DNA of 64,000 nt from Streptomyces composti (GCF_012034205.1 NZ_JAATEM010000015.1:62001-126000); one strand, 5' to 3'. Numbered from the stretch's first letter, positions 9,137-17,623 are shown. The notes: generated by a model from the letters alone, not told the origin. Program-made: numbers and translations.

Positions 9137-10348
9137 ATGCCGAAGAATCGTGCCTCGAGCGCGCCCACGGAGGATCAGACCGGACAGCAGGGCATGGCCG
9201 CAAACGCAGCAGGCGGCGGCGGTGGAACCAGCACCCCCAGCTCCGGCACACTCGGCACATCCAACGCGCCCAGCGCGCCCAGCACCCCCGTCACGACCCC
9301 TATCACGCCCGGGCTCGCCCACCGGACCCGCGCATCGGACGTCTTCCCCGCGGACTGGACCCGGCTCTCCGACACCCGCTTCCGGGTGACCGCCCACTGG
9401 CCCGACGACCACCCGTTCTTCGGCCCCGTCGACGACCGGCACCAGGACCCGATGATCGTCGGCGAGACGATACGCCAGACCTCCATGGCCCTGGCGCACG
9501 CGGCGTTCGACGTTCCGGCGGACACGCATTTCGTCATGTGGGACCTGGAGGTCACCACGGACCCGCGGGCCCTGCGCCGCGCGGACGCGGCCGAGCCGGT
9601 CACGGTGGACGTCGTCTGCTCCGAGATACGCCGCCGGGGCCGCGGCCTGAGCAGCATGCGCACCACGATGGAGTTCCGTCGCGCGGGACGCCTCGTCGCG
9701 CGCGGCACCGGCAGCACCGGCTGCACCTCACCGGCCGCCTACCGCCGCCTGCGCGGCGAGCAGTTGGCGGCACGGGAGAAACCCGTACCGCTCCTTGCCG
9801 CGATCTCCCCCGGCGAGGCCGGCCGCACCCACGATCAGGACGTCGTCCTCTCCCCGCTCGACACACCGCTCGACGCACGGCTCGACACACCGCGCGGCGC
9901 ACCGCTCGATGAACGGCAGCCGCATCCCGCCGCGGCCTCCCACGGCGGCCGCCCCACCACCTGGCTGCTGCGTGTCAATACCGCGCACCCGGTCCTCTTC
10001 CCGCGCCCCAACGACCACGTCCCCGGCATGGTCCTGTTCGAGGCGGCCCGTCAGGCGGCCACCGCGGCCACCGGCAAGCGCCCCTTCCTCCCCAGCGACA
10101 TGTCGGCCTCCTTCAACCGCTACGCCGAACTGCACAGCCCCTGCCTGATCGAGGCGGAAGTCCTCGACAAGGGCGAGGACGAGACCACGGTCCGCGTCCA
10201 CGGCCACCAGGACAACCAGACCGTCTTCACCGCGGTCCTCACCTCCGGAACCTCCCGACTCACCGACCCCAGCCCAGGCCCCGACCCCAGCCCAGGCCCC
10301 GGCCCCGGCCCGGGCGCAGACCCCGGAGCGCGGCGACAGCACCCATGA
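9137..10348 (+). CDS. AfsA/ScbA-family gamma-butyrolactone synthase
   Basis: AfsA-type enzymes condense a beta-ketoacyl thioester with dihydroxyacetone phosphate in GBL signal synthesis. The 403-residue protein has both AfsA hotdog repeats: the first around HRTRASDVFPADW to GETIRQTSMALAHAAFDVP, the second with NDHVPGMVLFEAARQAA. The first ~55 residues are Ala/Gly/Thr/Pro-rich, and the last ~30 are a Pro/Gly repeat (PSPGPDPSPGPGPGPG); neither is conserved. ATG 9137 is used; ATG 9194 is possible. It overlaps the next gene by four bases (ATGA), so the reductase is co-translated. The adjacent receptor supports a signalling role. Confidence 0.88.
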   Translation: MPKNRASSAPTEDQTGQQGMAANAAGGGGGTSTPSSGTLGTSNAPSAPSTPVTTPITPGLAHRTRASDVFPADWTRLSDTRFRVTAHWPDDHPFFGPVDDRHQDPMIVGETIRQTSMALAHAAFDVPADTHFVMWDLEVTTDPRALRRADAAEPVTVDVVCSEIRRRGRGLSSMRTTMEFRRAGRLVARGTGSTGCTSPAAYRRLRGEQLAAREKPVPLLAAISPGEAGRTHDQDVVLSPLDTPLDARLDTPRGAPLDERQPHPAAASHGGRPTTWLLRVNTAHPVLFPRPNDHVPGMVLFEAARQAATAATGKRPFLPSDMSASFNRYAELHSPCLIEAEVLDKGEDETTVRVHGHQDNQTVFTAVLTSGTSRLTDPSPGPDPSPGPGPGPGADPGARRQHP

Positions 10349-11298
10349 CCACGCATCTCCTCATCACCGGCGCGACCGGCTTCATCGGCAGCCGGGTCGC
10401 CGCCGCGGCCCATCGCCGCCCGGGCGTCCGCGTCAGCCTCCTGACCCGCCACGCCGCACCCGCCACCACCACGGCACGAACCGCGCCCCCGGCCACGGCC
10501 GTCCCGGCCACCATTCCCGGCGATCTCGCCGACCCCCGCTCCCTGCACGGCAGTTGCACCGGTGTCGACGTCCTCGTCCACTGCGGCTCCCTCATCACCG
10601 GCACCCCGGAGGACGTGGCGGCGGTCAACGACCAGGGAACCAAGGCCCTGATGGACGAGGCGACCCGCGCGGGTGTCCGCCGCATCGTCTACCTGAGCAC
10701 GGCCGCCGTCCACGGCCGAGGCCCCTTCCGCGGGGTACGCCCCGGCGAGGCACCGATCGCCCCGGCCTCCACCACCAGCGCCACCCGGGCCGCAGCCGAA
10801 CGGCACGTTCTCGAAGCGGGCGGCCTCGTCCTGCGCCCCCACCTGGTCTACGGCACGGGCGACCGCTGGGTCGTCCCCGGACTCGTGGGTCTGCTGCGGG
10901 AGTTGTCGGCCACCCTCACCGACTGCCCGACGCTGCACTCGATGATCGATGTCGACACCCTGGGCCGCGCGGTCGTCGCCGCGGCCCTCTCCCCGTCCCT
11001 CGCCCCCGGCGCCCACTACGTCAACCACCCGGACCCGGTCAGCGCGACGGACCTGCTCGCCGCCGTCGCCGCCCAGGTGGAGCGCCCGCCGACCGGTGCC
11101 GCCGTCGACATCCCCACCGCCCGCACCCGCGCCGCCGGCTCGCCCATGGCCCGGCACCACCTCGGCATGCTCACCGTGGACCACTGGTTCACCGACGACG
11201 CCTTCTGGAAGTCGGTGGACTGCCCCCCGGGCGACGGCTTCCCCCGCACCTTCCCCCAGGCAGCCCCCTGGTACCGCTCCTACCTGTCCGGCCGCTGA
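10345..11298 (+). CDS. NAD-dependent epimerase/dehydratase family protein (GBL locus)
   Basis: An extended SDR of 317 residues. The NAD(P) motif TGATGFIG is at residues 7-14 and a central VYLSTAAVHG segment lies in the active-site region. The usual YxxxK is replaced by ATRAAAERHVL, so catalysis may be atypical. It is coupled to the afsA-like gene. As I recall, S. coelicolor has an oxidoreductase (scbC) next to scbA, so this is a likely GBL-tailoring reductase. The exact step is not known from sequence. Confidence 0.75.
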   Translation: MTTHLLITGATGFIGSRVAAAAHRRPGVRVSLLTRHAAPATTTARTAPPATAVPATIPGDLADPRSLHGSCTGVDVLVHCGSLITGTPEDVAAVNDQGTKALMDEATRAGVRRIVYLSTAAVHGRGPFRGVRPGEAPIAPASTTSATRAAAERHVLEAGGLVLRPHLVYGTGDRWVVPGLVGLLRELSATLTDCPTLHSMIDVDTLGRAVVAAALSPSLAPGAHYVNHPDPVSATDLLAAVAAQVERPPTGAAVDIPTARTRAAGSPMARHHLGMLTVDHWFTDDAFWKSVDCPPGDGFPRTFPQAAPWYRSYLSGR

Positions 11299-11604
11299 CC
11301 GAGCACCGCACACCACCGCACACCACCGCCGACGCACACCACCCCCGACGCACACCACCGCCAACGCAGGTCAGGACCAACGCAGGTCAGGGCCCACGAG
11401 AGTGGCAAACCGTCCAGACGGTTCGAGCGTCACCCTGCGCAGTGTGGCGCCCCTGGCCGACGAGGAAGGGCCGCCCACATGGACGGTCCGCCGACTGCTC
11501 CGGTGAGCCCCACGCCTGATCCCGCTCAGCCCCGGTCCCCTCCCGCGCCCGGTCCGCATCGCAGGAGTCCTGGTGCCGGTACGGGTACGGCAGCGGCGGT
11601 GCGC

Positions 11605-11855
11605 TCACCCCGTCCCGTGCCGTCCGCTCCTCGGGCGTCTGGGGTCGGCGGCGCGTCCGAAGAGCAGCAGGCCGCGCCGGAGGGCAGGGCGAACGCGGTG
11701 TCGACCCACCGCAGGCCGCTCAGGGCGAAGCCGGGGTCCTCACCGAGGACGGACAGGGCGGCGATGAGAAGGGAGAAGTCCAGTGCGAGCGTGAACTGGG
11801 CCCCGCACAGCAGGGCGATGACGGACCACTGGCGCGCCGTCCGCGAGGGCGTCAC
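11605..11855 (-). pseudogene. MFS exporter relic, N-terminal fragment
   Basis: From GTG 11855 the minus strand reads VTPSRTARQWSVIALLCGAQ, FTLALDFSLLIAALSVLGED and SGLRWVDTAFALPSG, the first two helices of a DHA2-type drug exporter. The frame then shifts: a normal continuation RGLLLFGRAADPRR is present in the next frame but stops at TGA 11605-11607. The remaining 12 helices are absent. Beside it, on the plus strand, 11909-11968 encodes a 20-residue coding-like tail (VMELLEQDERKGRISLAEAG) that I cannot place. The rest of 11299-12048 shows no gene. Confidence 0.7.
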
Positions 11856-12048
11856 CAACCGGTTGATGCTGCACACGGCGCGGACCGGAACGGACCCGCG
11901 AGAAGGTGATGGAGCTGCTCGAGCAGGACGAGCGCAAGGGCCGCATCTCGCTGGCCGAAGCAGGCTGAGGCCGCCTTCTGCGAGCCAGGAAGCCAGGTCG
12001 CTGGATCCGAGGCGGCGGCCGGTCACGGGCGGGTTCCCCGGCCCCGTC

Positions 12049-12081
12049 GCTCAAGACCCGCTGAAGACCCGCTGAAGACGC
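12049..12081. promoter_or_regulatory. three 11-bp direct repeats, candidate SARP/PhoP-type operator
   Basis: GCTCAAGACCC, GCTGAAGACCC and GCTGAAGACGC follow one another at exactly 11-base spacing (12049, 12060, 12071). An 11-bp period is typical of sites for OmpR-fold activators such as SARPs and PhoP. It lies 150 bases before the small coupled gene and the KASIII-like gene. A related triple with the same period occurs at 27498. Confidence 0.5.
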
Positions 12082-12231
12082 ACCGGGGGCCCGCCCAGGA
12101 GACAGCCCTCACCTGGATAACAGTGCTCCACTCACGGACAGTGCTCTGCTACACAGGACCGGGGTGCGCAGGGACGGGCCGGAGCGCCGTGTCCCGGCCC
12201 TCTCTCTTCCCGTGAGCCAAGGAGCGCGTCC

Positions 12232-12441
12232 GTGATCCCCAAGAGCAAGGCCGCAGCAGCGGGTGCCGTCGTCGTGGTGGCCCAGGGCATGGGCCCGGCC
12301 ACCCGGTCCACCGCCGTCGCCGACGAGTCGCAGGTGAGTCCGGCCGCCCAGGAGCCGCCCGCCGGCTCCGTGACGCCGAGCGAGGGCCTCACCTCGGCGG
12401 GCTGCGAGGTGCCGGGCACGGCCGGGCGCGGGACGCGGTGA
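12232..12441 (+). CDS. small secreted-like peptide coupled to KASIII-like gene
   Basis: A GTG start with an AAGGAG ribosome site opens 69 residues. An N-terminal VIPKSKAAAAGAVVVVAQG looks like a short signal or anchor, followed by a polar Ser/Pro/Ala tail with one Cys. I do not recognise the family. Its TGA overlaps the ATG of the next gene (TGATG), a layout that normally reflects translational coupling and is the main argument that it is real. It could instead be a decayed leader. Confidence 0.45.
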   Translation: MIPKSKAAAAGAVVVVAQGMGPATRSTAVADESQVSPAAQEPPAGSVTPSEGLTSAGCEVPGTAGRGTR

Positions 12442-13484
12442 TGCGCCTGCCCCGCCCGCTGGGCATCTCCGCACCCGCGACCTATCTGCCTGAGCGGCGG
12501 CAGAGCGCGCGGGAAGCCGTCGAGCAGGGGCTGCTCGACGCCGACACCGCTGCGGAACTGGGGTACGACCGGCTGCCGGTGGCCGATCTGGCCCCACCCG
12601 AGATGGCGGTCGAGGCGAGTCGGCGCACGCTCGCCGAGGCGGGTGTCCCGGCCGGGGACCTCGGTCTCGTCCTGCATGCCTGGATCCACTACCAGGGTCA
12701 CGACCTGTGGTCCCCGGCACACTTCATCGCCGACCGGCTGGGGGCCGGGTCGGCGACACCGGTCGGTGTGCAGCAGGTGTGCAACGGCGGTGCCGCGGCC
12801 GTGGAACTTGCCGCGGCGCGGCTCTTCCTGGAACCGGGCCTCGGCCCGGCACTGATCACCACGGCCGACGCGTTCCTGGATCCGGGCTTCGACCGGTGGA
12901 CCGGTGACTACGGCATCGGTTACGGCGACGGGGCCACCGCGCTGCTGCTGCACCGCCTGGAGGACGCCGAGGGCGGACGGCCCGCGCCCCTGCTGCTGCA
13001 CGCGCTCTCCACCGTGGCCGCACCGCAGCTGGAGCGTATGCACCGTGGCGACGACCCGTTCAGCCCCGCCGCCCGCTCGCTCGGACCCAGGGTCGACATC
13101 CGGCGCACCAAGAAGGCGTTCCTCGAAGCCGAGGGCCTCGAGGCGTTCACCGAGGCCAGCGCCCGGGCGCTGCAGTCGGCGGTGACTCAGTGCCTTGCGG
13201 ACGCGGGTTGGGAGACCACCGGTGATGTGCCGCTGCGCTACGTGGTGGCGCCGCGGCTGGGCCGCAAGACCGTCGACCTGGCCTACGCCCCTCTGCTGAG
13301 CAAGCTGACGGGTGCTCACCTCCTGCACCCCGGTGCGGACACCGGTCATCTCGGTGCCGGCGACACCGCGGCGAGCCTCGCGGAGCTGCACGCCGCCCGG
13401 ATGCTGGAACCCGGCGACCATGCCCTCCTGGTGAGCGCCGGAGCCGGCTTCACCTGGTCCTGCCTCCTGGTCAGTGCCGCCTGA
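12441..13484 (+). CDS. KASIII-like acyltransferase (DpsC/CerJ type)
   Basis: A thiolase-fold protein of 347 residues in the 3-oxoacyl-ACP synthase III superfamily. The nucleophile is Cys114 (QQVCNGGAAA). The FabH HQAN histidine motif is absent (PRLGRK there), and the FabH asparagine motif is replaced by GHLGAGD, giving His303 and Asp308. That H-x4-D spacing matches the Ser/Cys-His-Asp triad described for DpsC, and CerJ-like relatives transfer acyl groups instead of elongating chains. It shares long segments (HxQGHDxWS, VDIRRTKKAF) with the protein at 25243-26277. ATG 12441 aligns with the start of that paralogue; GTG 12438 is the alternative. The acyl donor and acceptor are unknown. Confidence 0.8.
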   Translation: MRLPRPLGISAPATYLPERRQSAREAVEQGLLDADTAAELGYDRLPVADLAPPEMAVEASRRTLAEAGVPAGDLGLVLHAWIHYQGHDLWSPAHFIADRLGAGSATPVGVQQVCNGGAAAVELAAARLFLEPGLGPALITTADAFLDPGFDRWTGDYGIGYGDGATALLLHRLEDAEGGRPAPLLLHALSTVAAPQLERMHRGDDPFSPAARSLGPRVDIRRTKKAFLEAEGLEAFTEASARALQSAVTQCLADAGWETTGDVPLRYVVAPRLGRKTVDLAYAPLLSKLTGAHLLHPGADTGHLGAGDTAASLAELHAARMLEPGDHALLVSAGAGFTWSCLLVSAA

Positions 13485-13512
13485 CACGCTCCGGCCCTGA
13501 CACGCTCCGGCC
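13481..13512. repeat. 16-bp tandem duplication at the KASIII-like stop codon
   Basis: CTGACACGCTCCGGCC occurs twice in direct succession. The first copy contains the TGA stop of the KASIII-like gene. It looks like a recent slippage or duplication event. Confidence 0.8.
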
Positions 13513-13618
13513 GCAGGCACCGGCAGCGCCGCACCGGACTGCGCAGCGGACGGCGCGGCGGACGGCGCGGCAGCCGATGGGCGAGCGGCAGTTCGCAACG
13601 AGGCAGGAGGCAACGACA

Positions 13619-13666
13619 GTGCGGCGGGCCGCCGTGGCTGGTGAACACCACGGCGGCCCGCCGCAC
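13619..13666. terminator. bidirectional hairpin between convergent genes
   Basis: A perfect 19-bp inverted repeat with arms GTGCGGCGGGCCGCCGTGG and its complement and a 10-base loop lies between the ends of the KASIII-like and SARP genes. There is no T-run, which is usual for Streptomyces terminators. Confidence 0.75.
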
Positions 13667-13682
13667 GAGTTGCCGGGCCGGC

Positions 13683-14564
13683 TCAGCCGGTCGCCTGCAT
13701 CGCCGTCGGCCTCGCGGAACGGAACCGGCCGGCGGGGCGGGCGGCCGGCCAGGCGGCCTCCTGGCGGCAGGGCGTCAGGGCCTGCGGCCGGTCCAGCGAC
13801 GGCTCTCCGCGCAGTATGTCCTGCTCCATCTGAACCAGGAACGGCGAGGGCTCGAGCCCCAGTTCCTCCACCAGCCTGGTGCGCAGCCGCCGCATCACGG
13901 CCAGCGCCTCCGCCTTGCGCCCGCACCGGTACAGGGCGAGCATCAGGTGCCGGTGGAAGTTCTCGTGCAGCGGGTACCGGGCGGTGAGTTCGGACAGTTC
14001 GGGCACCAGCGTGCGGTGCGCCCCTCGCTGAAGGTCCGCGTAGATGCGGTGCTCCGCCGCGCACAGAAGAGATTCCTCCAGGTGGACCACGCGGGCACTG
14101 AGCAATTCCCCGGCCTCCACGTTGACGAGGGCCGGCCCCCGCCACAGGGACAATGCCCGGCGCAGCACATCGGCACCGCGGGTGAATTCACTGCGTTCGA
14201 CCGCGGCGGTTCCTTCCTCGGCCAGCAGTTCGTACTCGGTGACATCGAGCGCGACCCTCGCCGTGGACAGCACATAACTGCTGCCCTCAGTGACCAGGAT
14301 TTCTCTGGCGATTTCTGCGACGCTGACGTCGAGCGCGTCGGCGAGCGTACGGCGCACCTGGCCTATGTAGGTCTGAATCGTGGCCGTGGCGGTACGCGGC
14401 GGCTCACTTCCCCACAGTTCCTGCACAAGTGCATTGACGGACACCGCGCGATCCGCGTTCACGGAGAGTAAGGCGAGTATCCGGCGTGGCTTCGGAGCCA
14501 GGACAACCGGCTCCGAGCGTTCGTCGAAGACGACCATCGGGCCGAGGACATGAATCTGCACCAT
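13683..14564 (-). CDS. SARP-family transcriptional activator (TTA codon)
   Basis: The 293-residue protein has a winged-helix OmpR-type DNA-binding domain (about 1-95; APKPRRILALLSVNADRAVS, then TIQTYIGQVRRTL) and a bacterial transcriptional activator domain (about 100-245; YRCGRKAEALAVMRRLRTRL, EELGLEPSP). This is the layout of DnrI/ActII-ORF4-type pathway activators. Leu32 is a TTA codon (14469-14471), so translation would depend on the rare leucyl tRNA BldA, linking the cluster to development. The last ~45 residues are unconserved. The likely targets are the island operons, perhaps through the 11-bp repeats. Confidence 0.88.
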   Translation of the reverse strand: MVQIHVLGPMVVFDERSEPVVLAPKPRRILALLSVNADRAVSVNALVQELWGSEPPRTATATIQTYIGQVRRTLADALDVSVAEIAREILVTEGSSYVLSTARVALDVTEYELLAEEGTAAVERSEFTRGADVLRRALSLWRGPALVNVEAGELLSARVVHLEESLLCAAEHRIYADLQRGAHRTLVPELSELTARYPLHENFHRHLMLALYRCGRKAEALAVMRRLRTRLVEELGLEPSPFLVQMEQDILRGEPSLDRPQALTPCRQEAAWPAARPAGRFRSARPTAMQATG

Positions 14565-14778
14565 TCCCCCTTATTGGCACACGTCACCCCGCCGCGGGCG
14601 GAATAACGGATTCCTCTGCCCCTCAGATTTTCCGAGCCTTTCGGTAACTCTGAGTGACGAATTTCAGTATATCAGCAACCGGCCGGAATCCACCCCCTCC
14701 TTTTGACCGCATCCCACAATTTAAACATCCGGTAACCGGGAGTGTTACCCATCTCACACGGCGAGAGTGCAACCAAAA

Positions 14779-14818
14779 AGATGGTGGTGGTCGTGCATAC
14801 GCATGACCACCACCATCT
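14779..14818 (-). terminator. intrinsic terminator of the MarR transcript
   Basis: The arms AGATGGTGGTGGTC and GACCACCACCATCT pair perfectly and extend by a few more pairs into a 4-base loop. On the minus strand the stem is followed by TTTTT. It lies 57 bases past the MarR stop. The surrounding 14565-14874 is unusually AT-rich and probably also holds the SARP promoter; I see no gene in it. Confidence 0.8.
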
Positions 14819-14874
14819 CGCGAGGCAGGCGAATCGACCGGCCGCCCGGAATTCAGTCAATTCCGTGGAAAAAT

Positions 14875-15324
14875 TCACTCCAATGAATTGAGTACCGAGA
14901 TCGCCCGTTCCAGATACTCCTCGAACCGGGCCCGTTCCTCCGGCGTGAATTCCTCGTTGAGCGATCCCTCCACGCGCAGAGCCGCCCTGTCGGCCTTCCG
15001 CGCCACGGCGCGGCCGGCCCGGGTCGCCCGGTTCACCACGACCTTCTGATGCAGCTCGGACGGCTCGCGCACCACCAGGCCGGCCTTCTCCAGGTTGGTC
15101 AGCACCGTGGCCATGGTCTGCGGGGTGACCATGCACTCCCGCGCGAGCTGAGCCGCGGACATGCCGTCGGAGACCGACAGCAGCAGCAGGACCGAATACT
15201 GCGGCACCGTCAGGTCGAACTCCCGCAGCGCCGCCGTCTTGCGTGCGATGAGGGCCTGCTCCGCCCTCTTGATCGTGTGCCCGAGCCGGCCTGCGGCGAC
15301 CGTCTCCGCCGTCGTGTTCGCCAT
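14875..15324 (-). CDS. MarR-family transcriptional regulator
   Basis: The 149-residue winged-helix protein has the MarR core: LTVPQYSVLLLLSVSDGMSA, then the recognition part AQLARECMVTPQTMATVLTN and the wing around LVVREPSELHQKVV. MarR proteins are dimeric repressors usually relieved by small phenolic ligands. It reads in the same direction as the thioesterase and exporter, which fits control of export or self-resistance through the palindromes at 17462-17536. ATG 15324 is preferred because an upstream alternative adds a non-conserved Arg/Gly-rich leader. Confidence 0.85.
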   Translation of the reverse strand: MANTTAETVAAGRLGHTIKRAEQALIARKTAALREFDLTVPQYSVLLLLSVSDGMSAAQLARECMVTPQTMATVLTNLEKAGLVVREPSELHQKVVVNRATRAGRAVARKADRAALRVEGSLNEEFTPEERARFEEYLERAISVLNSLE

Positions 15325-15410
15325 GCCAACAGTCTCGCATACGACAGAGGACGAACGAATGGCCGCGAGGCGGCCCGCGCCGGACGGGCCGGCTCGCCGG
15401 TGGGCGCCCC

Positions 15411-15842
15411 TCACCGTCCCCTCCGGCGCCGGTCCGAAGGGATGGCACAGGTCAGCCGGGCGGTGCAGGTGCGGCGGTCATGCTGGTCGGTGATGACGAT
15501 CTCGTAGGTCGCGCTGGTCCTGCCCACGTGCAGCGGTCGGCAGACACCCGTCACCCTGCCGTTGCGGACACCGGCATGGTGGGTGCAGGACAGCTCCTGC
15601 CCGACGATGATCCGGTCGGCGCCGGCGTGCACCCATGCCGCCAGCGATCCGAGGGTCTCGGCGAGGACCGCGTTGGCACCTCCGTGCAGCAGCCCGATGG
15701 GCTGGCGGTTGCCGTCCACCGGCATGGTGCCCACGACCAGGTCCGGTTCGCAGACGGTGATGTCGATGCCGAGACGCTCCACGAGCTGCTGGTCGGCGTA
15801 CGACGGCAGGACCCCGACGGGTCCGAGGGCGGTCTGGGCCAT
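15411..15842 (-). CDS. PaaI/YbgC-type hotdog thioesterase
   Basis: A 143-residue hotdog-fold protein with the PaaI-type motif GLLHGGANAVLAETLGSLAA, where the Glu in LAET is the catalytic base of this subfamily. Such enzymes hydrolyse acyl- or aroyl-CoA thioesters and often edit or release products. It lies between the MarR gene and the exporter on the same strand, 11 bases downstream of the exporter stop, so probably in one transcript. The substrate is unknown. Confidence 0.83.
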   Translation of the reverse strand: MAQTALGPVGVLPSYADQQLVERLGIDITVCEPDLVVGTMPVDGNRQPIGLLHGGANAVLAETLGSLAAWVHAGADRIIVGQELSCTHHAGVRNGRVTGVCRPLHVGRTSATYEIVITDQHDRRTCTARLTCAIPSDRRRRGR

Positions 15843-15853
15843 CTCCTGCCTCC

Positions 15854-17425
15854 TCAGCGGGTGGACGCGGGCTCAGGAGACGCAGCAGCCGGGTCGGCGG
15901 ACTCGGCCGGCGTCCCGTCCCCTGCCCCGTCCTGCCGCTTGTCCGACAGCAGCATGCCGACGAGGACCGCGCTGACCGCGCATGCCGCCGCCACCAGCCA
16001 CATGGTGGTGTGCAGACCGCTCGCGTAGGCGTCGGACATCGCGCCCGCCACCCGGTCCCGCACGGCGCCCGCGGGCAGGCTCTCGACCGCCTCGGTCAAC
16101 CCGCCCTGGAGCGCCCGGGAGGTCAGTGCGTCGGCGCCGCCGGGGTACGGGGCGACCGCCCCCTTGTCGAGGGCGGACTTGGTGATCGCCGTGACCAGGG
16201 TGCCCAGACCCGCCATGGAGACCGCGTCCGAGGTGAGACGGACGGTGTTGAACATGCCTGCCGCCATGCCCATCCGCTCCGGCTCCACGGCCGAGACCGC
16301 CGCCCCGTCCAGGATGCCGAGCGAGATGCCGTAGCCGATGCCGAGCAGCAGCAGCGGACCGGCCAGCGCGAGCGCCGAGGGGCCCGGGTCCACGAACGTC
16401 AGCCAGGCGGCGCCGGCCGCGGAGCAGGCCAGCAGCACCACGAACAGAGTCCGCTGCGAGACCTTCTGCACGACCAGGCCGGTGAGCGCGGGCATCACCA
16501 GCGAGGGGCCGGTGAGCAGCAGCAGCACCAGGCCGATACGCAGAGCCGACATGCCGCTGGTGGAGGTGAGGTACGGCGGGAGCACGATGACCAGGGCGAC
16601 GAAGGAGAAGGCCAGCACCAGCGGCACCAGGCAGACCGCGAGGAACTGCGGCCGGGCGAACAGACCCAGGTCGAACATCGGGTTCTCGGTGCGGCGCTCC
16701 ACCCGGACGAAGGCCGCCATCAGCACCAGGAAGGCGCCGGCCGCGGCGAGCACCAGCGGGTCCGTCCAGCCGCGGCCCGGTCCCTCGACCAGAGCGAGCA
16801 CGAACAGGGCGACGCCCAGGGCGAAGAGCAGACTGCCGGTCCAGTCGAACCGGGAGCCCTTGACGGGCTCGGAGCGGGGGAGCAGCGGGGTGCTCAGCAG
16901 TACGAGCGCGGAGACCGCGGCCAGCACGAGGAAGACCGAACGCCATCCCCAGAGGTTGACCAGCGCGCCGCCGAAGGCCGGACCGAAGGCGAGGCCTGCT
17001 CCCAGGAAGGTGCCGAAGAGGCCGAACGCCTTGGCGCGGGCGGGGCCGTCGAAGGCCTGGGCGAGGATCGCGGTGATGGACGCGAGCGCGGCACCACTGC
17101 CGAAACCGGCGACGGCGCGGGCCAGGTCGAGCACCAGGATGCTGTTGGCCAGGCCGGAGACGGTCATCCAGAAGGCGAAGAAGGCCATGCCCCAGGTGAA
17201 CATGCGGCGGTGGCCGACCCGGTCGGCCAGCGATCCCATGGCGGCGAGGCTGCTGGAGGCGGTGAGCATGTAGCCGTCGACCACCCACTGCGCGGCGGAG
17301 AGGGAACTGCCCAGATCGGCGCCGATGTCGGGGATGGCCACGGACGGGCCGGTCACCACCAGGGTCATCAGCGGGCCGACCACGCATGCCGCAGCGAGTG
17401 TGGCCCGCGGGTTGCCGGTGGACAC
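15854..17425 (-). CDS. DHA2-family MFS drug exporter
   Basis: A 523-residue integral membrane protein with about 14 hydrophobic helices. It has the MFS signatures AAQWVVDGYMLTASSSLAAM at helix 2 and SLADRVGHRRMF in the loop after it. This is the EmrB/QacA class of proton-coupled multidrug exporters. The C-terminal ~30 residues are polar. The first gene of a leftward MFS/thioesterase unit, it has a promoter with palindromic operators immediately upstream. It probably exports the island product or confers resistance to it. Confidence 0.88.
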   Translation of the reverse strand: MSTGNPRATLAAACVVGPLMTLVVTGPSVAIPDIGADLGSSLSAAQWVVDGYMLTASSSLAAMGSLADRVGHRRMFTWGMAFFAFWMTVSGLANSILVLDLARAVAGFGSGAALASITAILAQAFDGPARAKAFGLFGTFLGAGLAFGPAFGGALVNLWGWRSVFLVLAAVSALVLLSTPLLPRSEPVKGSRFDWTGSLLFALGVALFVLALVEGPGRGWTDPLVLAAAGAFLVLMAAFVRVERRTENPMFDLGLFARPQFLAVCLVPLVLAFSFVALVIVLPPYLTSTSGMSALRIGLVLLLLTGPSLVMPALTGLVVQKVSQRTLFVVLLACSAAGAAWLTFVDPGPSALALAGPLLLLGIGYGISLGILDGAAVSAVEPERMGMAAGMFNTVRLTSDAVSMAGLGTLVTAITKSALDKGAVAPYPGGADALTSRALQGGLTEAVESLPAGAVRDRVAGAMSDAYASGLHTTMWLVAAACAVSAVLVGMLLSDKRQDGAGDGTPAESADPAAASPEPASTR

Positions 17426-17461
17426 GGAAGGATCACCTCTGTCTGTTGTCTGTGAGAAGTC

Positions 17462-17536
17462 AGCTCTGAATCAGAGCTCTGTCATAGAGTAGGGTGCTAG
17501 GTAAATCCAATGTCAACGCTGTAAGCCAGAGTTCTG
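17462..17536. promoter_or_regulatory. divergent promoter with palindromic operators
   Basis: AGCTCTGATTCAGAGCT-type palindrome (17462-17478 reads AGCTCTGAATCAGAGCT on the plus strand) is followed by an overlapping AGAGCTCT, and CAGAGTTCTG lies at 17527-17536. A leftward promoter is visible on the minus strand: TTGACA (17516-17511) and TACTCT (17491-17486). The first operator lies just downstream of that -10, an ideal place for repression of the exporter. The second lies toward the aldo-keto reductase. The nearby MarR protein is the natural candidate ligand. Confidence 0.6.
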
Positions 17537-17623
17537 TATAAAGACGTTGTTCTGCTACTCGGAGCAGACGGTACGGAGCGGCACGTGCCGACGGGCACGC
17601 GCACATCGACACGGGGAAAGGCG

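Noticed and set aside
12441..13484. Calling the KASIII-like proteins FabH
   Set aside because: The HQAN histidine and GNT asparagine motifs of FabH are missing and replaced by a GHxGAGD signature.
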